A DNA stretch of 64,000 nt from Hassallia sp050875635 (GTDB lineage Bacteria; Cyanobacteriota; Cyanobacteriia; Cyanobacteriales; Nostocaceae), in contig NZ_JBPAOH010000015.1 of the NCBI RefSeq assembly GCF_050875635.1, positions 1 to 64,000 of the forward strand, given 5' to 3'. Positions 32,580 to 40,146 of the stretch are shown here, one piece after another. Position 1 is the stretch's first letter; each line of letters opens with the position of its first letter. A program made the position numbers and the translations under genes. The notes beneath the pieces were generated by a model. It was not told the origin of the DNA. It did not search any database and was given only the letters and a program-made list of their open reading frames with translations.

Positions 32580-34169
32580 ATGGCTATCGGCTACGTTGCG
32601 CTTGTACTTCATGCACACCTGCCCTTCGTTCGTCACCCTGAAAGTGACTATGTGCTGGAGGAAGAATGGCTTTATGAAGCCATTACGGAAACATACATCC
32701 CTTTACTGAAAGTATTTGAAGGATTAAAACGAGACGGCATCGACTTTAAAATCACTATGAGCATGACACCCCCTTTGGTGTCAATGCTGCGCGATCCGCT
32801 GCTGCAAGAACGTTATGACGCACACTTAAGTCAACTAGAAGAACTTATAGAACTCGAAGTAGAGCATAATGTCCACAACGGGCATATGCGCTATTTAGCC
32901 GAGCATTACGCTACCGAATTCAACGAAGCGCGTCAGATATGGGAACGCTACAAAGGTGATTTGGTAACAGCTTTTAAGCAGTTCCAAGACTCTAACAACC
33001 TGGAAATTATAACATGCGGCGCGACTCACGGCTATTTGCCGCTGATGAAAATGTATCCGGAGGCTGTATGGGCACAGATTAAGGTAGCTTGCGAACACTA
33101 CGAGCAAACCTTTGGACGCCGACCGCGAGGGATTTGGTTGCCGGAATGCGCTTATTATGAAGGTTTGGAGCGGATGCTGGCTGATGCCGGTTTACGCTAC
33201 TTCCTCACCGATGGACATGGGATTCTTTACGCTCGTCCGCGTCCCCGCTTTGGTAGCTATGCGCCAATTTTTACCGAAACTGGTGTAGCTGTCTTTGGAC
33301 GCGATCATGAATCTTCGCAGCAGGTATGGTCATCGGAGGTGGGCTATCCTGGTGCGGCTGAATACCGCGAATTTTACAAAGATTTGGGCTGGGAAGCTGA
33401 ATATGACTATATTAAGCCTTACATCATGCCCAACGGTCAACGTAAAAATACGGGTATTAAGTATCATAAAATTACCGGACGTGGCTTAGGTTTGTCAGAT
33501 AAGGCGCTTTACGATCCATACTGGGCGCGGGAAAAGGCAGCAGAACACGCTGCGAACTTTATGTATAATCGCGAACGACAAGCTGAACATCTTCATGGTA
33601 TAATGCAGCGTCCGCCAATTATCGTTTCGCCTTACGATGCGGAGTTATTTGGTCATTGGTGGTATGAGGGACCTTGGTTTATTGATTATCTGTTCCGCAA
33701 GTCATGGTATGACCAAAAAACATATCAAATGACGCATTTAGCAGATTATTTAAGGGCAGAACCGAATCAACAAGTTTGTCGTCCTTCGCAGTCGAGTTGG
33801 GGTTACAAAGGATTTCACGAGTATTGGTTGAACGAAACGAATGCGTGGATTTACCCACATTTGCACAAAGCAACTGAGCGGATGATTGAGTTAGGACGAT
33901 TGGAACCGGCTGATGAGTTGCAATGGAAAGCACTCAACCAAGCAGCGCGGGAATTGCTGTTAGCGCAATCTTCCGACTGGGCATTTATTATGCGGACGGG
34001 AACGATGGTACCTTATGCAGTGAGAAGGACGCGATCGCACTTAATGCGTTTTAATAAGCTGTATGAAGAAATCAAAATCGGCAAAGTTGACAGCGGTTGG
34101 TTAGAAAAAGTCGAGATGATGGACAACATCTTCCCAGAAATCAACTATCGCGTTTATCGTCCTTTATAG
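32580..34169 (+). CDS. GH57 1,4-alpha-glucan branching enzyme
   Basis: A 529-residue glycoside hydrolase family 57 protein. N-terminal GYVALVLHAHLPFVRHPE contains the conserved HAHLP motif. The putative nucleophile is Glu189 in WLPECAYYEG and the acid/base is Asp353 in PYDAELFGHWWYEGP, positions close to Glu183 and Asp354 of the archaeal GH57 branching enzyme. The C-terminal about 100 residues match the DUF1957 helical domain (WGYKGFHEYWLNETNAWIYP). It probably makes alpha-1,6 branches in glycogen, beside any GH13 GlgB elsewhere. Cytosolic; followed by a strong terminator. Confidence 0.92.
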   Translation: MAIGYVALVLHAHLPFVRHPESDYVLEEEWLYEAITETYIPLLKVFEGLKRDGIDFKITMSMTPPLVSMLRDPLLQERYDAHLSQLEELIELEVEHNVHNGHMRYLAEHYATEFNEARQIWERYKGDLVTAFKQFQDSNNLEIITCGATHGYLPLMKMYPEAVWAQIKVACEHYEQTFGRRPRGIWLPECAYYEGLERMLADAGLRYFLTDGHGILYARPRPRFGSYAPIFTETGVAVFGRDHESSQQVWSSEVGYPGAAEYREFYKDLGWEAEYDYIKPYIMPNGQRKNTGIKYHKITGRGLGLSDKALYDPYWAREKAAEHAANFMYNRERQAEHLHGIMQRPPIIVSPYDAELFGHWWYEGPWFIDYLFRKSWYDQKTYQMTHLADYLRAEPNQQVCRPSQSSWGYKGFHEYWLNETNAWIYPHLHKATERMIELGRLEPADELQWKALNQAARELLLAQSSDWAFIMRTGTMVPYAVRRTRSHLMRFNKLYEEIKIGKVDSGWLEKVEMMDNIFPEINYRVYRPL

Positions 34170-34191
34170 TATTGCACTAGACTATGCACTC

Positions 34192-34230
34192 AAATCCCCG
34201 ACTTCTTAAAGAAATCGGGGATTTTGTTTT
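34192..34230 (+). terminator. Rho-independent terminator after GH57 gene
   Basis: AAATCCCCGA (34192-34201) and TCGGGGATTT (34215-34224) make a perfect 10-bp stem, with CTTCTTAAAGAAA as loop that can pair further, followed by TTGTTTTTC. It lies 22 bases after the stop. Confidence 0.85.
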
Positions 34231-34520
34231 TCACTTGTGGGAATACTAAAAGTAGCAATTTAGGTCATGTACCAAAAGGAATTCGTACAAGGGCAATAAG
34301 CAAGACCGAAAAGCAGCGTCAGCGAGAACGCGAATTGAAGGTACTTTGGAGTCATTCACGAGGGACAAGTTACAAAATAGGTAGTAAGTATGTGAGTGAA
34401 ATGGAATTTATAAACGAAGAAAAAAGACGGCATGAAGAGTATCAAAATGCAATTAAATCTCGAAAATCTCTAAATGAGCTAGTTGATTTAGCTTTAGAAA
34501 CTTGGCTAAAAAGGCTATAA
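34224..34520 (+). other. Open frame without a good start; possible gene remnant
   Basis: A 98-codon frame whose only upstream start is a TTG inside the terminator. From about codon 25 the sequence is strongly charged and helical (KTEKQRQRERELKVLW, EEKRRHEEYQNAIK) and ends LVDLALETWLKRL. No family recognised, and no ATG or ribosome-binding site precedes the conserved-looking part. It could be a truncated gene, or noise. Confidence 0.3.
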
Positions 34521-34576
34521 AGAAAACAACACTCACGTCCCTAGCAATATGTAAGTTTTGATAAAGAGTAAAAACT

Positions 34577-34813
34577 ATGTCTATGTCTTGGCAAGAATTA
34601 CGCAAAGAAGCATATGGCTTATCGGTAAGCGACAGATTAGCCTTAGTAGAAGCAATTATTCGATCGCTTCAAAATGAACTCAGACCCCGACCAGCAGCAT
34701 CAGATGAAGTATGGGAACGACTGCGTGGTAGCCTGAAAACAGATGCACCACCCGCAACTGATGACGAAGTTGAGGCTATGTTAGAACAACGACGCGAGGA
34801 GAAATACCTTTAA
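34577..34813 (+). CDS. Antitoxin of a VapBC-type pair (toxin broken)
   Basis: A 78-residue protein, MSMSWQELRKEAYGLSVSDRLALVEAII, of the addiction-module antitoxin type in which LSVSDRLALVEAI forms the helical dimer/DNA-binding part and the acidic C-terminus (PPATDDEVEAMLEQRREEKYL) binds toxin. The stop TAA and toxin ATG share a base (TTTAATGCG), giving coupled translation. Since the downstream toxin gene is disrupted, this is an orphan antitoxin. Confidence 0.8.
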   Translation: MSMSWQELRKEAYGLSVSDRLALVEAIIRSLQNELRPRPAASDEVWERLRGSLKTDAPPATDDEVEAMLEQRREEKYL

Positions 34814-34892
34814 TGCGGGTATTGCTAGATACCAATATTCTTTTAGATTTTTTACTACAACGACAGCCATTCTTTACCGATGCTGACGCTGT

Positions 34893-35009
34893 TAGGACTT
34901 ACGCACAAAGACCAGAAAACGAACCACAAAGACACGAAGGACACGTTCGCCCTTGGCGTCTCCGAAGGAGAAGGAATAAGAGTTGCAGAGAGTTTTTGCG
35001 TAAGTCCTG
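34893..35009. mobile_element. Miniature element 1 in vapC (AGGACTTACGCA ends)
   Basis: A 117-bp insertion with perfect 12-bp inverted ends AGGACTTACGCA (34894-34905) and TGCGTAAGTCCT (34997-35008). GCTGT is present at 34888-34892 and 35010-35014, a likely 5-bp target duplication. No coding capacity. The same ends flank the globin segment at 4279-5418. Confidence 0.9.
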
Positions 35010-35075
35010 GCTGTAATACAAACTATCAGATCCGGGCAGGTTCAAGAGGGTGTTTATAAAATAATTCTTAAACCT

Positions 35076-35183
35076 GTAGGGTGCGTTATAGCGATCGCTT
35101 AACGCACCGAATTTTTGGTGCGTTACGGCTCAAAATATATTGTAAACAACCCCAAATATCTATTGAGCCGTAACACACCCTAC
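35076..35183. mobile_element. Inner element A (GTAGGGTGCGTTA ends)
   Basis: A 108-bp element with ends GTAGGGTGCGTTA (35076-35088) and TAACACACCCTAC (35171-35183), 12 of 13 matching. Inner stems involve AACGCACC/GGTGCGTT and GGCTCAA/TTGAGCC. It is related by its GTAGGG ends to the repeats at 31405-31526 and 56020-56162. Confidence 0.85.
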
Positions 35184-35185
35184 TT

Positions 35186-35310
35186 AATATTAGGCGTTGC
35201 TGAATCGCGGTATGAATCTAGATGTAGAGACGCGATATATCGCGTCTCTACAAGGGTTTTGAGATTACACAAAATCATTTTCATACATGAAATCAGCAAC
35301 GCCTAATATT
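35186..35310. mobile_element. Inner element B (AATATTAGGCGTTGCTGA ends)
   Basis: A 125-bp element with perfect 18-bp ends AATATTAGGCGTTGCTGA (35186-35203) and its reverse complement (35293-35310). At its centre is a perfect 30-base palindrome (35223-35252, TGTAGAGACGCGATA and complement) of another dispersed family. A solo end resembling it, GCAACGCCTAAAATAT, is at 56655-56670. Confidence 0.88.
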
Positions 35311-35709
35311 TTATTTATAAACACGCTCCAAGGCTACATAACAGCAACAACCTTAACTGATATTTTTTACATTGCGAAAAAGTCAAAGAAGGCACAGATA
35401 GCAAAGCAGTATGTTTCAGATTTATTGACAACCATGCAAGTGTGTACAGTTGACCGCAGTATTTTAGAGGCAGCAATTTCATCGAGCTTACCGGATTTTG
35501 AAGATGCGGTGCAGTTAGCTTGTGCAATTTCTGAAAATCTCAACGCAATTATCACCCGCGATTTTAAAGGTTTTGCTGGTGCTACTGTAGCGATTTTATC
35601 AGCAAGTGAGTTTGTTTCTCGTTTGTCCTCAGACTCTTAAAAATTTAGTACTATAAGCGTAAATACTTATATAGCAATTCTCCTTTGATGGTGAAATTAG
35701 TGCGTATTT

Positions 35710-35737
35710 GTAGGGACAATTCATGAATTGTCCCTAC
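35710..35737. repeat. Perfect 28-base palindrome
   Basis: GTAGGGACAATTCA and its reverse complement meet without a loop. It lies in the 248-base spacer between the vapC remnant and the phosphatase gene, which otherwise shows nothing recognisable. A typical dispersed cyanobacterial palindrome. Confidence 0.85.
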
Positions 35738-35888
35738 ACGAACGCTCGCTCATGTATTGTACACAACACTTGACCGCTATAATTCGCGCTACACATCCGG
35801 CTGACCACGAAAATATATTAAATTAAAAGTCCGTACATACGTACCTTATTTATATAGTCGCGAATTTTCATCGCCTCGATATTGCCGC

Positions 35889-36536
35889 ATGACTCAAATT
35901 GTCTGGATTGCAAGACACGCTAACCGTCTTGACTTTGTAAACCCTGATTGGTTTCTCACTGCCGAACGACGTTACGATCCACCGTTGTCTGATGATGGTA
36001 TGGTGCAAGCGCAGCAGCTAGCTAACCGACTGAAGCACGAAAAAATTAAACATATTTTCGCTTCTCCCTTTTTGCGAACCGTGCAAACGGCAAACGCAGT
36101 TGCAGAAGTTCTCGATTTGCCGATTAAATTAGAAACGGGTTTGAGCGAGTGGCTTAATCCAGCTTGGATGACAGAAGAACCAGTAAAGCTACCTACTCGA
36201 CTGCTAGCCGAATTATTCCCCAGAATTGATATTAGCTACACTCCGCGCATTGCTGCCAACTATCCAGAAACTCGCGAACAAGTGCGATCGCGTTCTGGAC
36301 AAACTGCCAGATGCTTGTCTACTGAATTCCTTCCAGAGCATATCTTACTTGTGGCACATGGCGCATCTGTATTGGGTGCGGCAATGGGTTTAGTCGGTGA
36401 GATTGCCAAAACAGAGGTGAAAGCTTCTCTGTGTTCGTTGGTGAAAGTGGTGCGTGAAGAACCAGAATGGTTATTAGAACTAAAAGGAGATACATCTCAT
36501 TTAAGTGAGATAGAAGAAGTAATCAGGTTTAATTAA
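35889..36536 (+). CDS. Histidine phosphatase superfamily protein
   Basis: A 215-residue protein of the phosphoglycerate-mutase-like histidine phosphatase family. The phosphorylated His is in IARHANR (residue 10; the usual Gly of RHG is Ala), the second Arg is in SPFLRTVQTA, the Glu in GLSEWLNP and the second His in LLVAHGAS. The proton-donor region and length are compatible with a small-molecule or protein phosphatase. Substrate unknown. Some eukaryotic relatives (UBASH3-like) share the RHxxR pattern. Monocistronic, cytosolic. Confidence 0.88.
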   Translation: MTQIVWIARHANRLDFVNPDWFLTAERRYDPPLSDDGMVQAQQLANRLKHEKIKHIFASPFLRTVQTANAVAEVLDLPIKLETGLSEWLNPAWMTEEPVKLPTRLLAELFPRIDISYTPRIAANYPETREQVRSRSGQTARCLSTEFLPEHILLVAHGASVLGAAMGLVGEIAKTEVKASLCSLVKVVREEPEWLLELKGDTSHLSEIEEVIRFN

Positions 36537-36752
36537 ATTGGGGAATGGGGCATTGGGCATAGGGCATTGGGCATAGGGCATAGGGCATTGGGCATTGGGC
36601 ATTGGGAAAAAGAATTATTTTTTTTAACGCTTTACCCTTTACCTCTTCTTCTAGCCCAATGCCCCATGCCCTATGACGGCAGGTGCTCCACTTGGGGAGA
36701 CCCCAAGACCGCACTGCCTCCCCAATGCGCTAATCTAAAATCTAAAATCCAA
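36537..36752. repeat. Heptamer and composite repeat block before glucokinase
   Basis: GGGCATT/GGGCATA units at 36541-36605, opposite-sense GCCCCATGCCC at 36655-36673, then a composite element fragment with GACGGCAGGTGC (36675-36686), which is the reverse complement of the GCACCTGCCGTC of the 1249-1385 element, and finally AATCTAAAATCC units up to the glucokinase start. Confidence 0.85.
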
Positions 36753-36759
36753 AATAGCT

Positions 36760-37785
36760 ATGACATTACTATTAGCAGGGGACATCGGCGGGACAAAAAC
36801 GATTTTGCGACTGGTGGAAGCATCGGATTCATCAAAGTTGCATACTATTTCTGAGGAACGTTATCGCAGTGCTGATTTTCCTGATTTGGTGCCGATGGTA
36901 AGGCAGTTTTTGGCAAAAGCGAATACATCAACACCAGAAAAGGCTTGTTTTGCGATCGCAGGTCCGGTAGTCAAGAATACCGCAAAGTTGACTAATTTAG
37001 CTTGGTTCTTGGATATTCAACGTTTACAACAAGAATTGGATATCGCTCATATTTCTCTCATCAATGACTTTGCGGCGGTTGGCTATGGCATTCTCGGTTT
37101 AAACAAACAAGACTTGCACACTTTGCAAGTTGGCAAATTTCAACCGACGGCACCGATTGCGATTCTTGGTGCCGGTACCGGTTTAGGACAAGGTTTTTTG
37201 ATGAAGCAGCAAGACAAATATCAAGTCTTTCCTTCAGAAGGTGGACATGCTGATTTTGCCCCTCGTACTGAGTTAGAGTTTCAGCTTTTGAAACACTTGC
37301 TGATTAAACACGATATCCAGCGCGTTTCTGTGGAAAGAGTCGTTTCTGGTCAAGGTATTGTAGCAATTTATCAATTTTTGCGCGATCGCAAAATACACCG
37401 CGAATCACCAGAAATCGCTGAAGTTGTCAGAACTTGGGAACAAGAGGCAGGACAGCAAGAAAAAAGTGTCGATCCTGGGGCAGCGATTGGTAATGCGGCA
37501 CTTCAAGGAAGCGATCGCTTGTCGGAACAAACTATGCAAATGTTTGTCGAAGCTTACGGCGCAGAAGCTGGAAATCTTGCCCTGAAACTTTTACCATACG
37601 GCGGTTTATACGTTGCTGGTGGCATTGCTACGAAAATTCTCCCTTTACTCCAAGATGGTAGGTTTTTGTTGACTTTCACGCAAAAAGGCAGAATGCGAAG
37701 CCTCCTCGAAGATATACCGATGCATATTGTTCTTAATCAACAGGTGGGACTAATCGGTGCTGCTTTGCACGCAGTTGGGTTATAA
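36760..37785 (+). CDS. glk: Glucokinase
   Basis: A 341-residue ROK-independent (E. coli Glk-type) glucokinase that phosphorylates glucose with ATP. It has the phosphate-1 motif AGDIGGTKT (6-14), SLINDFAAVGYG, the conserved AILGAGTGLGQGF and the Glu in PSEGGHADFAPR with the adenosine-site GGLYVAGGIATK near the C-terminus. It is the entry step of glucose into glycolysis/glycogen and complements the nearby GH57 gene. It starts at an ATG seven bases downstream of the repeat block. Confidence 0.93.
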   Translation: MTLLLAGDIGGTKTILRLVEASDSSKLHTISEERYRSADFPDLVPMVRQFLAKANTSTPEKACFAIAGPVVKNTAKLTNLAWFLDIQRLQQELDIAHISLINDFAAVGYGILGLNKQDLHTLQVGKFQPTAPIAILGAGTGLGQGFLMKQQDKYQVFPSEGGHADFAPRTELEFQLLKHLLIKHDIQRVSVERVVSGQGIVAIYQFLRDRKIHRESPEIAEVVRTWEQEAGQQEKSVDPGAAIGNAALQGSDRLSEQTMQMFVEAYGAEAGNLALKLLPYGGLYVAGGIATKILPLLQDGRFLLTFTQKGRMRSLLEDIPMHIVLNQQVGLIGAALHAVGL

Positions 37786-37830
37786 CAGCTAGCAGCATAA
37801 GTAGTATTAGCATCTCCAAAAGCAAAAACT

Positions 37831-38430
37831 ATGACAATTAAAGTTTTCTTGCCATTAATCGCTGCCGCAACTTTTGTCAGCAGTACATATACGGTAGTTG
37901 AAGCGCGTAAACCTCAACTTGCGGTTTCTCAAGCGCAAACAAGCGAATCTCAGGCATCGCAATGGAAATTATTCACCGCACCAGACGGACGTTTTACCGT
38001 TTTAATGCCAGGAATGCCCAAAAGAGTCACCCAAACTCAAAAAACATTCATGGGAGAAATTAATTTAGAAGTCTTTCTCGGACAACCACCAAAGCAGGAA
38101 GTAGCTTATGTAGTTGCTTTTAATGACTTTCCGCATAGTTATGGTCAAATGACCAATCCTCAAGAAATCCTCAATAATGCACAGGAAATGGCTTTAAAAA
38201 CTACGCAAAGTAATTTAATTGCAGCGCGAGATATTCGTAGTTCTAACGGTCATCCAGGCAAAGAAATTGAGTATGTAAATTCTGGTGGCAAAATCACCAG
38301 AAATAGAATGTATTTCGCTGAGGGACGCTTGTATCAAGTAATGGTGATAACAACTAAAAGGCAGCAAAAGTATTTAGCAAAAAGCATTACGGGGTATTTA
38401 AATTCCTTTAATGTCGTATTGCAAAAGTGA
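37831..38430 (+). CDS. Exported hypothetical protein
   Basis: A 199-residue protein with an N-terminal signal peptide (KVFLPLIAAATFVSSTYTVVEA). The mature part contains WKLFTAPDGRFTVLMPGMPKR, a pattern seen in many secreted cyanobacterial proteins, and a strand-rich body (VAYVVAFNDFP, RMYFAEGRLYQVMVITT). No catalytic motif seen. It is 45 bases after glucokinase in the same direction and may be cotranscribed with it. A strong inverted repeat follows. Confidence 0.75.
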   Translation: MTIKVFLPLIAAATFVSSTYTVVEARKPQLAVSQAQTSESQASQWKLFTAPDGRFTVLMPGMPKRVTQTQKTFMGEINLEVFLGQPPKQEVAYVVAFNDFPHSYGQMTNPQEILNNAQEMALKTTQSNLIAARDIRSSNGHPGKEIEYVNSGGKITRNRMYFAEGRLYQVMVITTKRQQKYLAKSITGYLNSFNVVLQK

Positions 38431-38436
38431 GATGAT

Positions 38437-38498
38437 GTTCGTAGTAAGGACTGAAGTCCTTATCTTAGAAGATGAGGACTTCAGTCCTCACTACGAAC
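38437..38498. repeat. 62-base inverted repeat (GTTCGTAGTAAGGACTGAAG type)
   Basis: Left arm GTTCGTAGTAAGGACTGAAG and right arm CTTCAGTCCTCACTACGAAC pair almost perfectly, with an inner stem around TTATCTTAGAAGATGAGG. It lies between two genes and could end the upstream transcript. It is a dispersed cyanobacterial palindrome type, judged from its form. Confidence 0.85.
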
Positions 38499-38519
38499 TT
38501 ATCAAAGCAGAGGTAACTT

Positions 38520-39161
38520 ATGAGCGAACTACAAACAAAATTACCAACTGATATTTGGGTTACAGCGACTTGGGATGAATATATTCAGACAATTGAGAAT
38601 CCGGCTTACGAAAAAGCCAAGGGCTACTACCACAATGGACAAATGAGGATTGAAATGGCACCACTAGGTAATGACCACGCTAGCGACCACACTGTTATCA
38701 TATTTGCTGTTAATTTGTTTGCCAGCATTAAAGGCATTGCTTTAAATGGCAAAGATAACTGTACCTACCGCAAGACAGGTATTAAAGATGCTCAACCTGA
38801 TGTATCTTACTACATTGGTGAAAACGCTGATGTCATTCCTTACGGAACTTCAATTATTAGCTTAGATATATATCCAGCGCCGACTTTAGCAATAGAAGTT
38901 GCTAATACTTCCCTTGCTGACGATAAAGGTGAAAAACGACTGTTGTATGAGGATTTAGGACTAGGAGAATACTGGATTCTCGATGTGCAAAATGTCCAAG
39001 TTATTGCTTTTGCTATCGAAAATAATGGTAGTAGACGAATTACGCAATCTCTGGTATTACCTGGATTAGAAATTTCCCTATTAAATGATGCTTTGCAGCG
39101 TACTCGTCAGATGAATCAATCTCAAGTTGGTGCTTGGTTATTAAGTGAATTTCAAAAATAA
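38520..39161 (+). CDS. Uma2 family putative endonuclease
   Basis: A 213-residue Uma2/DUF820 protein. It has the N-terminal WDEYIQTIENPAYEKAKGYYHNGQMRIEM segment, here split at about 19-46, followed by the putative active-site residues QPDVSYYIG, TLAIEVANTS and Lys in the DKGEKRLLYEDLG helix, and GEYWILDV. GAGG lies eight bases before the ATG. It is the fourth Uma2 in the window and is of a different subtype to the others. Confidence 0.87.
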   Translation: MSELQTKLPTDIWVTATWDEYIQTIENPAYEKAKGYYHNGQMRIEMAPLGNDHASDHTVIIFAVNLFASIKGIALNGKDNCTYRKTGIKDAQPDVSYYIGENADVIPYGTSIISLDIYPAPTLAIEVANTSLADDKGEKRLLYEDLGLGEYWILDVQNVQVIAFAIENNGSRRITQSLVLPGLEISLLNDALQRTRQMNQSQVGAWLLSEFQK

Positions 39162-39241
39162 TGCTGATTTGCGGTTTATTCAAAAAGGTGCAAGAGATAA
39201 GTTATCATAATCCAGCGACAATAGACTTGTTTTGTAAAAAA

Positions 39242-40099
39242 TTACATCGCCAATCGCCGATTTCCATACCATTGGCTCAAATCATCCTCAATCGCCTCAA
39301 GAATCGCGATCGCCTCAGTTATTGATTTTGCATCGGCAGCTAAAAGTGCAAACGCTCGCTCAACCCGTTGTTGATAGTTAGAAGGGCAAATAGCAAACGT
39401 ATTCGCAACTGCCACAGCACCCTTTTCATTCAACAGGTAATCTTCATTGAGTGCGAATAACACCTGATTAATACACGCCACACTGCGGAAACAACAACCT
39501 GCTGCGTAAGCAACATCATCGCGTGCGATCGCCTTTTTTGCAACAAACAGCGAGAAACTTATTTCCCAGGCAAAAGTATCAATAGTTGCTTGTTTCAGTT
39601 GAACTGGATAGGGCTTTGTTTTTGCCTTCAAAGCTTCTAAAATACCATCAGGATCGAAAAGTGGCTGACAAATAGCAACTTCCCCCATATAAATCGAGGA
39701 CACAAAGCCGTGAGGATGTCCTGGTTGATAATCAATAGTAATTTGTCCGGCATGGCAATCATCAATCACACGATTGACCTTCGCCAAATCGCGATAGAGA
39801 AAATCTACAGCTACACCTTCCACCTTTAGCCAAGCGCCACCGTTAATCCACTTTCCCCATTCTCCAATCGCAGTAACCAAATTTAGGCGATGGTTATCAT
39901 CAAGCTCAGAGGCGAGGCGATTTAAAGCAATTATATCAGGTGGGTTTTCCCGATTGTAATAAATCCCCAAATCCACATCTGACTTGTTAGTATGGTTGCC
40001 CCGTGCCCGTGAACCTCCTAATGTAATAGCTATAATTCCCTTAATTGAGTGCAAACTACAAACAATACGATTAATGAAATGGGGCAATTCCTTATTCAT
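39242..40099 (-). CDS. Nucleotidyltransferase-fold protein
   Basis: A 285-residue protein with a DNA-polymerase-beta-type nucleotidyltransferase domain: GGSRARG (28-34) followed by SDVDLGIY with the metal-binding Asp41 and Asp43, and a third acidic residue in VAVDFLYRD. The C-terminal part (about 170-285) is helical with AYAAGCCFRSVACINQVLFAL. The pattern suits a stand-alone transferase of the antibiotic-adenylyltransferase or MNT type. Its substrate is unknown. It is not paired with an HEPN gene. Transcribed towards the Uma2 gene. Confidence 0.85.
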   Translation of the reverse strand: MNKELPHFINRIVCSLHSIKGIIAITLGGSRARGNHTNKSDVDLGIYYNRENPPDIIALNRLASELDDNHRLNLVTAIGEWGKWINGGAWLKVEGVAVDFLYRDLAKVNRVIDDCHAGQITIDYQPGHPHGFVSSIYMGEVAICQPLFDPDGILEALKAKTKPYPVQLKQATIDTFAWEISFSLFVAKKAIARDDVAYAAGCCFRSVACINQVLFALNEDYLLNEKGAVAVANTFAICPSNYQQRVERAFALLAADAKSITEAIAILEAIEDDLSQWYGNRRLAM

Positions 40100-40146
40100 A
40101 AAGTGATTTTACATTTGTTTACATACATTGAATTTTTATCACCGAC

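Larger units (their letters stand above)
35046..35328. mobile_element. Miniature element 2 in vapC, itself carrying two inner elements
   Basis: Outer ends GAGGGTGTTTATAAA (35046-35060) and TTTATAAACACGCTC (35314-35328), 14 of 15 matching, with CAA at 35043-35045 and 35329-35331 as likely target duplication. Inside it are two smaller inverted-repeat elements (35076-35183 and 35186-35310). There is no transposase. The nested order indicates at least three successive insertions. Confidence 0.85.
34813..35640 (+). pseudogene. vapC: PIN-domain toxin (vapC) split by two miniature-element insertions
   Basis: The 5' part (34813-34892) codes MRVLLDTNILLDFLLQRQP to DADAV. A 117-bp element (34893-35009) flanked by direct GCTGT copies interrupts it. 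The frame resumes at 35015 as IQTIRSGQVQ to 35045, is interrupted by a 283-bp element (35046-35328) flanked by direct CAA copies, then resumes at 35332 as GYITATTLTDIF through SLPDFEDAVQLACAISE and AIITRDFKGF to the stop at 35640. Removing the elements and one copy of each flank restores one uninterrupted frame of about 139 codons with the PIN acidic residues (Asp6, Asp in LPDFEDA, Asp in TRDF). As it stands it cannot make active toxin. Confidence 0.9.
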
